Assembly (NCBI RefSeq): GCF_018873765.1
Contig: NC_057925.1
Span: 946,927-1,010,926, forward strand
Length of the DNA stretch: 64,000 nucleotides
DNA from: Telopea speciosissima
Taxonomy: Eukaryota; Streptophyta; Magnoliopsida; Proteales; Proteaceae
Direction: 5' to 3'
The position numbers and the translations under genes were made by a program. Under the pieces are notes generated by a model. It did no database searches. It had not been told where the DNA came from and worked only from the letters and a program-made list of their open reading frames with translations. This document shows positions 12,860-24,494 of the stretch, piece after piece; within the stretch, counting starts at the first letter, position 1; the number at the start of each line of letters is the position of its first letter.

Positions 12860-13247
12860 AGAAAAAAGAGAAAGAAATGGGACAGAGTTACTAACAGAGG
12901 AATGAAATACATTTTGAGTTGGGTTTAGTTAATAGTGATTAATTCACCTAGAAAAGACATTAGAGAGGAGGTGGAGATGTGATTTGGTAGTGAGAAGAGG
13001 ATCTTGGACTTGGGGAAGCCCCAAGTAGACAATGTGAACCTGTAAAATTAAACATAAAAAGCAGAATCAAAGGTTGATCACATAGGAGATTACTAATTGA
13101 GGGAATTGAAGGGAAGAAAAACAAAAAAAGCTGAAAACACTTTGTATGATAAAAGTAAATTACGTGATATGTAGAGTGTGAGGGAATAAAATAAAGTGAA
13201 AGTAGTAAGAGGAATAGGCCCCAAAACCAATGAAAAGAAATGGCCAT
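5938..13247 (-). CDS. Subtilisin-like serine protease (subtilase, SBT3.18-like), complete, 10 exons
   Basis: Secreted serine endoprotease of the plant subtilase (S8) family, expected in the apoplast. My splice model, with phases that fit throughout, is 13164-13247, 12948-13039, 12692-12789, 12445-12600, 11272-11948, 9119-9186, 8413-8655, 8159-8273, 7588-7801 and 5938-6608. It encodes 805 aa. Residues 1-25 form a hydrophobic signal peptide. Residues 29-115 or so are the inhibitor-I9 prodomain (VHIVYLG start), and maturation is expected near TTRSWDFLG. The catalytic residues are Asp142 (DTG), His220 (GHGTHT), oxyanion Asn328 (SAGNDG) and Ser550 (GTSMSCPH). A PA domain lies at about 370-500, and a C-terminal Fn3-like domain follows. 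The small 68-bp exon 6 was found by hand and is needed to join exons 5 and 7 in frame. Oddities are a six-Asn run and a six-Thr run near the C-terminus. The family call is firm; the SBT3.18 subtype is inferred from memory of family layout. Confidence 0.93.
6609..7587 (-). repeat. Subtilase intron 9, filled with degenerate AACCGG/GGTT repeat
   Basis: This 979-bp intron, between the GTACGT donor side and a TTTTCAG acceptor, carries a long patch (about 7010-7560) dense in words such as AACCGG, CCAAACC and GGTTGAA. The same texture recurs in intron 8 (7802-8158). It looks like an old dispersed repeat with no coding sense. Confidence 0.55.
9441..9621. mobile_element. Foldback element (MITE-like) in subtilase intron 5
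   Basis: A 181-bp inverted repeat. Its left end, CTTGTGCAGCCGTGGCGG, is matched by the reverse complement at the right end (CCGCCACGGCTGCACAAG), and an inner pair, GTCATTTCACA against TGTGAAATGAC, continues the fold. It is GC-rich compared with the surrounding intron. No target duplication is clear. Confidence 0.7.
9668..9708. mobile_element. Half copy of the Tourist-like MITE
   Basis: The stretch beginning GGCTGTGTTTGGTATGCATT matches one terminal inverted repeat of the complete element at 10236-10355, but the other half is absent. It is a truncated relic in the same intron. Confidence 0.6.
10236..10355. mobile_element. Tourist-like MITE with TAA target duplication
   Basis: A 120-bp foldback. 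The left end GACAGTGTTTGGTATGTATT and the reverse complement of the right end, GGCTGTATTTGGTATGTATT, match at 17 of 20 positions. TAA flanks both sides (10233-10235 and 10356-10358), as expected for a PIF/Harbinger-type element. It lies inside subtilase intron 5 (9187-11271). Confidence 0.8.
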
Positions 13248-13650
13248 ATTTGTCTCCTATGGAAGAACCACATGGTGGGTTGGGGGGATTAAATAGACAG
13301 GTAAAGTTTTAGTATATGATTCCAATATGGTTGGTCATGGAATAGTATGAGTTAGGCTGCGTGCACTGTAAGTCTACAAAGCTGCAAGAACACTGACATG
13401 AACCCATGGGAGAACATGATTATACTTTCCCTTCAAAGCTATATGACTCTGATCTAAACACCAAACACCACCTCTTTCTCTGTCTCTCCTATACCCACCT
13501 AATAGGCTAATAGTAACCTAGCTACATCTTTCATCCCTATCCAATATAAGAAAGAACACTACTCTATTGAAGCTCTTGCCCACGGTTGGGATTTCATAAT
13601 CAATAAGGAAGGATAGTTTATAGAATAAGACAATTATACTCTTAATTTAT

Positions 13651-13682
<32 letters not shown>

Positions 13683-16600
13683 CCAGTTTTTTGAAAGCTT
13701 AAGTTATATGGTATAGATACTTGGTGGTGTCATTTAGTTTTGTTTTTGTTTTTGTTTTTGTTTTACTCACTCAAATGGAGCAATTCCTCATTTCAAATTT
13801 CAAATTTAGGATTCTAGTCATTTGGAATTGGAGCTAGTGTTTTATAACAGTCACTTTGTAAACCATTAATAGAGTTCAAAACTCAGAAATACTTTCCTCA
13901 GCTTTTGGTTTTAATGGATTGATGAGAAGTACCTTTATCTATCTAAAACTTTTTCATTTTAAACTTATTTTGAAGTGAATAATTTTTCTTTCTTGGAAGT
14001 AAGATGAAAATTTTACTGTCAAAGCAAAATAAAAGCAAAAGTATATTTGAACAGAAATGGTATTACATGCTTCATATGTGGTAGTGATCAGTGGGCATTT
14101 TCATTTTACATTTGTAGAGGTGATTGTTAATTTGATTTCCTTTAAGCTAATTTACTGTTGAAAATAAACAGAAAAAAAACTTAATTAACAATTTCAGGGT
14201 GCTGCATTGTTATAGGTTACTAAATAAATCCTCTATAGGTATGTTTGAGAGCATATCTATCCTAAATCAACATAAGCATATCTAGTAGTAAGCATTGTAT
14301 ACCTAGGCCTACCTATGACCACTTGCCTCCATATGTCGAATTAATAATAAAAGATTCCGGTGAACAAATGAGAACCATCCTACTAAATGATGTGATCTGG
14401 TTTATAATTACACCCTAAGTCTCCCTATGAATAGAAAACATGCTCCAAAAGCTCATTGAACTATATCTCATTTGGTTAGTATAACTTGCATATATTTTCT
14501 ATGAGATACATGTCTAGAATGTATCTTAATTGCTTATTTTTTTGTAAAATGTATACCAATACATCGCGTGAATCAATCTTGAGCCTATTGCGTAATCGCT
14601 AATTGAAACATTCTCTACCTTCCAAGGTAATTTGACATCATTGGACTTTGTACCATTTGAACACGACACGCATGCTTTGTCGAGAGGCATCCGATTCATT
14701 TATAGTGATCTATAATTACATCTAGATGCATCATAATGTCAATTGAAGTAAAGTAACTAGTTTGCTTTGACATACTAGCATATGATCAATGCAACTTGTT
14801 TTATAATGAATGAGTAAAGAAAATTGGTCTTATTTAGAGCATTTGAAATTTGTTATTAATTTTGTTTCAATTATATGCCTCCTAGGTGAGGTACTCGTTT
14901 TCATTTATGGATGGTTGGTGTGGAAGGTTTCTAGTTTCCAAGTGTGATACATGCCTGAAAATGTATTCTATTTTTTTTTTATTTTTTTTTTATTTTTTTT
15001 TTATTTTTTTTTATTTTTTTTTTTGGGTGAATGGAAAATACATTAAAGAAAGAAAAAAGAATATACAACTCAAAAGCCACAAAGGCTACCTCGAGAATGT
15101 GTTCTTGTTTGTAAAGTTACAATCAATATCTTTACTAAGATTTTCCTATAAATTTTATTTCAAATGAAACAAATTACCAACTACAATTTGCAGCCTTCTT
15201 TTAGTTTCAAATTAAGGATGATGAGATTTTAATAGTACAAGATAGATAAGAACTTCTCACTATTAAAGCAACTTAAATGTTTCAAAGGATGGTTGTTGTG
15301 AAAGGTTTCTAGTTTCCAAGTGTGATACATACTTGAGAATGTGTTATGCTTGTTTGTTAAGTTATAGTCAATTTCTATACTAAGATTTCCTGTAAATTTT
15401 ATATCAAATGTAACAAATTACCAATTAAAATTTGCAGCCTATTTTTAGTTTCAAAGGATGATGAGATTTAAATAGTACATGATAGATAATAACTTCATAC
15501 TATTAAAGAAACTTAAATGTTTTTAAGTTTTAACTATGCTTTTGGTGATAGATTATTTTTTAACCTCAATCTTTGAAATGAATTGGAGTATGAGTATTCC
15601 ACTTACAAGGTAAATTATGCCAATATCATAATTTAGATTTTCTTTAGTAACATTAATGACATTAGCAGTTTTTTTCATTCACTAGGAACTGTTTTTATTT
15701 TAAATCTATTAATCCACCAGTTATTACAATATACACAAGGACAAATAACTAAATTCACATATTCATGGATTTATGTGTGAAAGATTAAATATCAGAACAG
15801 TGTAATTAGTACTGTTTGATTCATCAATATTTTTATGATGTACCTTCCCAAGCTTTTTTTCCCTATGGTTAAAACCCTTGTTTATAAAGATGATGTCTTT
15901 TAGAAAGTACCTTCTTAAACTTGTTGGGACTCTTAGAATTGATGTTGGGACCACCTAATTTGACTATCTATAATGGTTTATTTTGAACAGATTGATGCAA
16001 TTGATACAATCAATAAATAGTTGTTGCATAAAAGATTTGGTGAATTCTGTACATAAGAGGGCAAGGATCCTCTGAGTACTGAGGACAGAAGGTGGGTAAA
16101 ACTCAAGTTCAGTAAAGCAGTTTCAGTGGTGCATTCAACATATATATATATATATTTGATACTTTGTCTAGTGTCTTGTCTCAATCAATATATAGTTTCA
16201 GGAATAAATCACAGTTACTTACAAATATACTAGCCCTTACACTTAGGACATTGGTACACATTTTCTGTGGTGGAATCATCTAGATCAGATGTTTCAGGTA
16301 ATATGGTCAATAAATACACAGAAACAGCTGCATTTTGATCATTATACACCATCATGTATTGATCCAAATGGCTCCCTCTCCTCTTGGCATGGAAGTATTT
16401 TTGAATCCTGGTCAACACTTAATTAGTCCTATATATGTTTATCTTTTGATAAAATCCTGTGAACTTAAGCATATAAAAAAAAAACAAAACCATTTTATAA
16501 TGGTAGCTGAAGAAGGTTTACAAGATTTGTAATACAAATTAACAATATATGGTCATGGATATACTTTTACTAGCCAGTACAAGCTGTTTCTTACTTGAAG

Positions 16601-19600
16601 TCTCACATATAAGAATCACAGATGATTTCCCATCTGCCTCTCATGTCATGTGTCAATGGTAGACGAAAGATTCTAAACGTTTTTAGTCTCAACCAAACAT
16701 ATAATTGGTGGATGTAAGGAGCCTTTTCTTGTCATTCTTATCCGGTATAAATCCAAAAAAGAAGGCATTGATGGTCCTCTCATGACAAGTCATTCTTGGA
16801 CTCTGGAGTCTGGATAGCTACAGTAAGACTGGAATTGTGTTATTCTACATCACAAACAATATTAAGGTTAAGCCAATTGGCTGCTTGTTTTAAGTTGAGA
16901 AATTCCATGGTCCACTGACCTACTTGAGAGGAAAGCCAAACCAAGTGGTGGTCTTTCTTTCAATGTTCCTCTCATTGAAGATGTGATAGGAGTTAGGACA
17001 GGTCATTTCTAGGGTTTGCTAGGAACAAAACAAAGAGAAAAGTACCAGGCAGGAGACCTGACCCACCATTTGTATATACTTTGAACAGTATTCTCTTCCC
17101 TGTTTAAAGTTCTGGACCAGTCCTTGGAAAATTAGAATATCCAGCTCTGTTTCAAAAGTCATATATACTGAGCTCAGCTTTCCACTGCATCTACAAGCCC
17201 AGTGCTGTCTTTAAGATAATGATCAAGCCCAAGAATTGCTGGAATCTTCTATCCCTTTTGGAGGATAATATCCTTTTAAGGTTTAAATTCCAAAAGAGCT
17301 TTATAGGCCATTGTAGCATATGCTTTACCATTCTGGAGGACCATTATTATTCATAGCACTACCACCACATAATTTTGAGAGAGAGAGAGGCTTCCATGGT
17401 ATGATGTTAAACTATGAGAGGCCACCGGCTACTGTTGAATGTTTCAGTTCACTACTCTATAGATATGGGGGCCTAGGTGCAGTCTCGTTGTAAGGGGTTT
17501 GTTTACAAAAACTAAAGATGGAAATTAAAACCAAATTAGAAAGAGAAACTAAATGAATTTCGGTATTTTATGATTAGGACCAGACCTATGGTGTGGGTTC
17601 AGTTCCAAATTACACCACAACTTAATTGCGCGTCAGGTGTCCATTAGATAGTTGTTGAAATGCTTAAAAGACAAACATGAGGATCACTTTTGAGGGGGAG
17701 AGAGGGGACAGATGGAAGGTATATATGATCCAGGTACAAACTTGACACAGTTAAATTCCAAATTGTGCGTTCAGTTTAAAACTGAATGCTAAATTCTTGT
17801 TTCTTTTATCCTTTCCAAAGGTTGACTACTTGTTATGAAGCTATTGAAATGTAGATTTCAACATATTTTAAGACTCTATGTGATAAGATTTGACATTGGG
17901 GCATTGCCATCAGTAATTCCAGGTTGATAATGTTGTTTTTTTGGAAGTTGGATCTACTCGATTAGTGCAAGACTACACCAACTAAATAGATCATTATGGG
18001 ATGCAGCTCTCTGCAACAGTGTAAGGGAGAACTAGTTTCTTTGCACTGTCATTTCTAGGAGCCTTAATTTGAGTATCACTACTTCATTGTGAAAACAGAG
18101 TTCCTCTTTCTCCAAGTACTTGCAATTGCTATGTGGGAAAATCCTTTTCATGGAATTGACTAGTTGTTATGTGCTTGATGGGCCCCACTAGTGTATGGAC
18201 TCTAGATTGAGCTAGCCTAGTATAGAATAGATTAAAGGGCTTGATTTAACGCATTCTATCAGTTTAAGAGTTTTTGACGTAGTGGTCAAGTACTTATAAC
18301 TTTGTTTAACGAAATATAAACCCAATGTTTAAGAACTCGAATTATGCATGTGATCAACCTAGAATCAGCCAGAATCGTATAGGTATTGGAATTAGGAAGA
18401 AGAAGCAAAGATGTTTTTTAGAGTTATTTTATATAATGAACTTTCGCTATTTTACTAACTAAAAAAAATTAATGATCATAAATGAAAATCAAATATAAAT
18501 AATGGGTGACTCAAAAGAGGATTGCAAGAATTGGCTAGAATTAGGATTGACTTTGGCCAATTTCAATTCAAATTTGATTATGATTCCTAAGGCCTTGTAC
18601 ACACTTCCTACATGGCCCAACCAAACCACTTTGACATGTTTTGCACCCCAACATAGATATTCTTAATTATAATCTATGCTTGCAACCTCAAAAGTAGTAT
18701 TAATCTAATACAATTTATGCGAATGTGGTTGACCTGGCAGGGTTTTCCTCTGGCTAATCAACAACATTAATCTAATCAATATGTACATTTCACTTAAAAA
18801 TGATATATTTAACACTAAATAAATCCTACATGTACAACACAAAACATTACTATATACAAATATCTGGACTCCCTACACTAAAGGCAAAAATATATATATT
18901 TCAATTGGAAAATCGATGTGTAATCCATTACAACAGATTTTTTAAAACAATATATCTAGCATTGGGGGTGCAGCTTTGACTGGTTTCCCCCAACCTTAAC
19001 CTTTGTCTGGTCCAACTTGATTTAAGCTCCTGAGTTTTCATTTTCATTCTTTTTCTTCTTTTCCAAGTGAAGATTTATACTTCCTCAAATAATCTCTCAT
19101 AAAAAAATCTACACTCTTACGGTGATAAATAATGTGTTACTCTAAAAAATAGTTAAAATATCGACATTTCACTTGATGACATAATGATAAGTTATTTTCA
19201 AATTACTTCTAACTGTAATCGAGATGCACCCTCTTGGTGGTTCTATACATATCAATTCCTTGTTTTTAACCATTGATAAATTTGACCCATGTGTAAAGGA
19301 CTTCGGTGTCAATTTGTTTATAAAATTTCAACCCCATCTCATCTACGATGTGACTGATCTAAATTTCCATTAAGGAGATTGATTTTATAATGATGAAATC
19401 TAATAGCTTCTTTGTAACTTTGGACAGTACTTTTGAGCCCCTTCCCTTGGGGACTTAGAGTTGATTTTGGGTTCTCAAGTAGTCAACCATGTCATAGGTG
19501 GCAAGTTAGGACAGATAGCAATCGTCACTGATGAAGTATCAACATAGTAGCTATAATATAATCTATTACATATCATCAAATGATCTTGATTAGCCACATC

Positions 19601-20682
19601 ACTACATCAGCATTCTATGTGATTCAAACCTCAAACCAACCTGCCTTCGTATTCAAACCTAGTAAAATTGGGATTGTTGGGTCGGCCAGATGGGTCGATT
19701 CGAAACAGAGTCAGCCAAGCTGATTTTGATTCTGGTCAATTCAATTGGCCGATCTTCTTTAAAAAAACTAAGGTCATAAAGATCGTACCCAGTGCACGAG
19801 GCTCCTATGTTTAGCAAGGTCTGAAGAGAATCAAATGTACGCAACCTTACCCCAGTTTCAAAAACTAAGGTTAAAGCATATTGTGGCTGATTTTTATTGA
19901 TTCCTAATCGATCCTGACCGGATTTCAATCAGACCCGGATCCAATTTCGGGTTTTTAAACCTTGCTCTTAGTAGGGTTTAGCGGGAAATTAACTATATTT
20001 CATGGTCGGTAAGGTAGTTGTATGGTTCTGTTCTCTCTCTTTAGCTACTGAAAGTCTGAAACTACTAATGAAGAGGGGAGGCGTGGCCGCATGGTAGCGA
20101 GAGGAGGCAAAAAGGGACTAGTCCACGCTACGAAAAGAGAAAAAGATGGAAAAGGATTGGTCATTGGTGGGATTAAAATACGGCACTACGCCACTAACAC
20201 AATTCTTTTTTATAACCAGAGAAAGAACAAAAAAAGTGTTTGAATCAAAGGGGCCCTCACTAGTCACTACATTTCCCGCAGAGCCGAGAAGGCACCACCA
20301 CCTCAACACGAACACATCATTGTAAACAAGAAAGTTTCATCACCCTTGAGTCCCACTTCACACACATGCAATGCTCACAACATTCCTTTCCTTGTTCTTC
20401 TTTCTGGGTCCAATTAATCTTTCTTTAGAACTGAAATTGAATGAATTTAAAACTTTGATCAAGAATAACCACTAGGCAATGCTCTCGTAATCGTTTAATC
20501 ACTATATTTAAAGAACCCAATTCATTTGAAAGAAATTTCCATTTGTTTTACTTCTCCTTTTGATGTGTGGTCAGTCTTGTGATGGTTAATCTCTCTGAAA
20601 GACTGAATGAGTTGAAACTTTGTATGGTGATGGGTTTCTGGTGAGGTTGTGGCTGCTTCTTTCTGCTTCGGAGTTTGATTTG
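13248..20682. other. Gene-free interval between subtilase and kinase
   Basis: About 7.4 kb with no gene I can support. A TATA-like CTATTTAATC on the minus strand near 13286 could serve the subtilase. A T-tract of about 32 nt sits at 13651-13682, and a tandem duplication is listed separately. At 16230-16418 (minus) a 62-codon frame ends in CPKCKG, but no splice partners or family were recognised. At about 19655-19960 there is another copy of the degenerate CGAT-rich repeat. Confidence 0.6.
14909..15520. repeat. Tandem duplication, first copy interrupted by an L1 tail
   Basis: Unit 1 (14909-15286) and unit 2 (15288-15520) share stretches such as GGTTTCTAGTTTCCAAGTGT and GGATGATGAGATTT. Unit 1 carries an extra block at 14970-15092 made of a long T-rich tract followed by GGGTGAATGGAAAATACATT. 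That reads on the minus strand like the 3' end and poly(A) tail of a plant L1. Imperfect 13-bp repeats flank the block at 14957-14969 and 15093-15105. Confidence 0.7.
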
Positions 20683-23600
20683 ATGGGGAACTGTTGTTTT
20701 ATGTTGCAACCGTCGGTTTACAACGTATCTTCTAATGCAAAGACAGGTGGGTATGCCTCTCATTTGCTCTTTATAATTTGTTATTGTTTTCTGCAAGTGG
20801 GTTCTAGGATCTTGGAGATGTGTTTTAGATTCCATCGCGTATGTTCGTCTTTCGATTCTTTTTCTTTTCCCTTTTTATTTGTATTAAGTTCATGATTTGA
20901 ATCACTTTCCTACTTTCCTCTACTGGTTTTGGGTAGTTTGTGAAATTTGAGATAAGGTTTCTGTTTTAAGAAGTGCTTACCCCTTTTATTTATCTTTTCT
21001 GTTTTCGATGTTAAGTTAGCTTTTTCTTTTTCTAAGTGAATCTCATAAGACGAGTAGGTTTTTGGAATCTAGATCATCGTGTGTCTCCTTTACTGATTGA
21101 AACATTTGGGAAAAGTGTAGAGAATGAAAGAACAATAAAAAATATAAATAAGTCTTCTTCTTAATCGTCCCGCCCCTTCCCCTATACCCACTTCTCAGAA
21201 ATTCTGCAAACCATCTGAATTTGGTCTTCTAGTTTATTTTCTCTCATAGTCCGATGATTTGCCACATTGATGCTTGTCTGCAATCGGATTATTGACTTAT
21301 TACTCTTCTGTTTTCCTTTTATCATTTCTTACACTTTTCTCTTTGATCCGTGAATTCCTTTAAGAATTTTTCTTTCTCTTGCTGAAAGATTCAGAATTTG
21401 GGATTGTTCTCTTTAACATTATCAGACTGAATAAAGTTTGAGAGAATTTGATTTTTTGGGGTTTATATATTTGTCTTCTCCATTTCTTTTATGCATTCAT
21501 ATTTTCTGTTGCTCCAGATTCCCCAAAAAACCAGAGCCCATCCGCCAAAGTAAGAAAGGAATTTAGTAAGTTACCATCAAATCCTGAAGAAGTAGAGGAC
21601 CTTCGTCGGGATTCGGCCACAAATCCTCTGATTGCTTTTTCTTACAATGAGCTAAAGATAATTACAGAAAATTTCAGGCAGGATTACGTATTGGGTGGAG
21701 GAGGATTTGGAAGTGTTTATAAAGGGTTCATTACTGAGGATATAAGAGAGGGGCTTCAACCCCTTCAAGTAGCTGTAAAGGTTCATGATGGGGATAACAG
21801 TCACCAGGGCCACAGGGAATGGCTGGTACTTATTTAACCTTCCTTTTGTTTTTATCTTCTCTTTATTCTTGTAAGTAATCCTTCTCTCCATCAGTCTTAA
21901 TGAATACTTGCTGGTTATGTAGGCAGAGGTTATATTTCTTGGACAACTTTCTCATCCAAATCTAGTGAAACTTGTTGGATACTGCTGCGAAGATGACTAT
22001 AGGGTATTGATTTATGAGTATATGGCTCGGGGTAGTGTGGAAAACAATCTCTTTTCAAGTAATTCTTCTCAAATCCATATACCCATTTTTTGACATTAAC
22101 CTCTTCATGTAAGGGTGAGAACCCATTTAATTTGTTAATCTGTCAATGTAGAAGAAGTGATGCTAACATTCAGATTAGAAGGCTGCTTTGGCATGGGCAG
22201 CGAAAGAATGGCACTAACCATACAAAGGACCTTATATTAAATGGTTTGAATCACCCAATTTAGTGATTTTCTGTGTTTCTTCCCAAGTCCAAACAAGTTG
22301 GTGGTGAATGATTGGATTATCAAGATGATGGTTGTATCTTTGCCAGCTGGATGGACTACAGTGAATGACACAATTTTATACTTAGTGAAAGGATTTATTT
22401 TTCTGATGCTTGAAATATGGGTTTTTCAGAAAGAGAAAATGAAAATAGAAACCAAAACTAAGTAAATTAATTATGTACTCGACCTGTTCCCTTACAAACC
22501 AGTGTTCTATAGTGATGTCCTGGATGCTGTTTGGGTGTTTTTGGGTTATTGGGATGGCAGGACACGCTTGAGAGGGTGTTCGGGACGAGAAAAACACCCA
22601 GTGGCACCCCCCATTCCAAATTTAAAAACCTTCTAAAAAAATTGTTACAAATTGTCATTGGCCTTTGGATACATGCTATTCTTTTCGACAAGATTAATAA
22701 TAGTCCCAAATGAAAGGTTGCTTTATTGATAACTTACTTAGGAACTTCTAGTTTAGAAGTGAAAGTATGTAAATGGGAAGTGAAATCAACAATCTTCTTT
22801 CACTTTGCTTCCAACCAAACATCCCCTTAAAAGTTTCCTGTTTGTTTCATTTCATATCACTTCACTTCTAACTAAATGAGGTCTTAAAAAATCTGAGGCC
22901 CATTTTGGGAATTTTTGTCTATTATCCACTGACATGTTCTCAAGCCTCATTTATTAGAAGGATTCCTTTTCTGTTTTCATGTGCAAACATTTTTTACTTT
23001 TGGAAGAAGATGACTGCCTATTATGCCTCCAAGTCCTCTAATTTGAGGCTTAATTTCTATATGCAGGAGTATTGCTTCCTCTACCTTGGGCTATCAGAAT
23101 GAAGATTGCATTTGGTGCTGCAAAAGGACTTGCATTTCTCCATGAAGCTGAGAAACCAGTTATTTATCGTGATTTCAAGACGTCAAATATTTTGCTAGAC
23201 ATGGTTAGTAATTTTCTTCCTGTTTTTTATGATATGACAGGTATCAATTCCTAGTCAAATAGTTTATCAGTGGTGGTGGTACAGATGTTGTCTTTTAAAG
23301 ACCAGGTCAAGTGTTCCAGGATCTTACCAGCCATTCTACTCTATCAATGAATAGAGACTCTTGTCAGTGAAGTGAAGAATGGCTACTCAACTCATGTGAT
23401 TGATGTTCCAACCATTAGATCATGACTCATGAGTTCGATGCCAGCTTTACACACCCAAATCTCAAATTCGGGTTTCCTGAAATCCTAGAATAAATGAATT
23501 TAGCATTCAAAAAACAAGTTAAAAACATGCCTAATTAGTCAGATACAGGCTTCATGCATCTGAACCCGGCTTAATCACCCAAAACAGGGGGGAAATTAAC

Positions 23601-24494
23601 TTGGAAAAGCTCATTTCATCATCATCCAAGAAGTAGGAACTTCTTAACCAACTATCTGAAAATTTGAGATCTTACAAGGCAGTTGATTGATACTTGGAAA
23701 TCCATCCAGTATGGTTGGTGATTATCCTTTAGTTTTTCTCTTTTCACCAACTCTTCCTCACATGTTCTGTTTGGTTTATACACTTTAAATTCAGGACTAC
23801 AATGCCAAGCTTTCGGACTTTGGCCTTGCAAAAGATGGACCCGTGGGTGACAAGACTCATGTGTCTACACGCATTATGGGGACACATGGATATGCAGCTC
23901 CAGAGTATATAATGACAGGTGGTTTACGTTTCTAATAAATACTTAGACAATAGCCATTAGATCCTTTTTTCTCAATCAAGTGATCTTTAGTTCAAAATTT
24001 ACTGGAAGAGTTATGTCTCTAGAAAGGCCCTGCGCCTGAGGGGGTATCTGACTGAATGCTTAACAGAAAAGCTAATGTGAATTAACCAACTCAAAATCCT
24101 TTTCCTGTGCTTTTATGCAGGACACTTGACTCCTAGAAGTGATGTCTACAGTTTTGGCATTGTTCTTCTAGAGCTTCTTTCTGGGAGAAAATCCTTAGAC
24201 AAGTTCAGACCGGCTCGAGAGAAAAATCTGGCTGATTGGGCCCTCCCAATGCTCAGTCAAAAGAAGAAAGTTCTCAACATTGTAGACCCAAGATTAGAAG
24301 GAGATTATCCAGTCAAAGCCATCCACAAGGTAGCCATGCTTTCTTATCACTGTCTGAACCGAAATCCAAAGGCAAGGCCCTTGATGAGAGATATAGTGGA
24401 GACTCTGGAGCCTCTCCAGGTTGCTGTTGATGTACTAAGTGCTCCTCCTCCTCCAACTTTTATCAATGGATCCCCAGTTGTACAGCCTAAATGA
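20683..24494 (+). CDS. Receptor-like cytoplasmic kinase, RLCK-VII (PBL8/PBL16-like), complete, 6 exons
   Basis: Ser/Thr protein kinase that relays signals from receptor kinases at the plasma membrane. The exons are 20683-20746, 21518-21825, 21923-22058, 23067-23203, 23795-23918 and 24121-24494, giving 380 aa in consistent phase. I chose the ATG at 20683 rather than the in-frame one at 20620 because it gives MGNCC, an N-myristoylation and palmitoylation signal typical of this family. The kinase features are a Gly-rich loop at 81-89 (GGGGFGSVY), Lys109 (VAVK), the catalytic loop YRDFKTSN with Asp205 (an RD kinase), DFG at 223-225, and an activation segment ending APEY. The tail is short and Pro-rich (PPPP near the end). 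Family membership is clear. The PBL8/PBL16 assignment rests on remembered similarity in the catalytic core. Confidence 0.94.

Noticed and set aside
16230..16418. 62-codon minus-strand frame ending CPKCKG
   Set aside because: The composition looks protein-like, but I could find no partner exons, start context or family, so it is only mentioned in the intergenic entry.
20620..20895. Upstream in-frame ATG for the kinase
   Set aside because: It would bury the MGNCC myristoylation signal that the family uses at its N-terminus.
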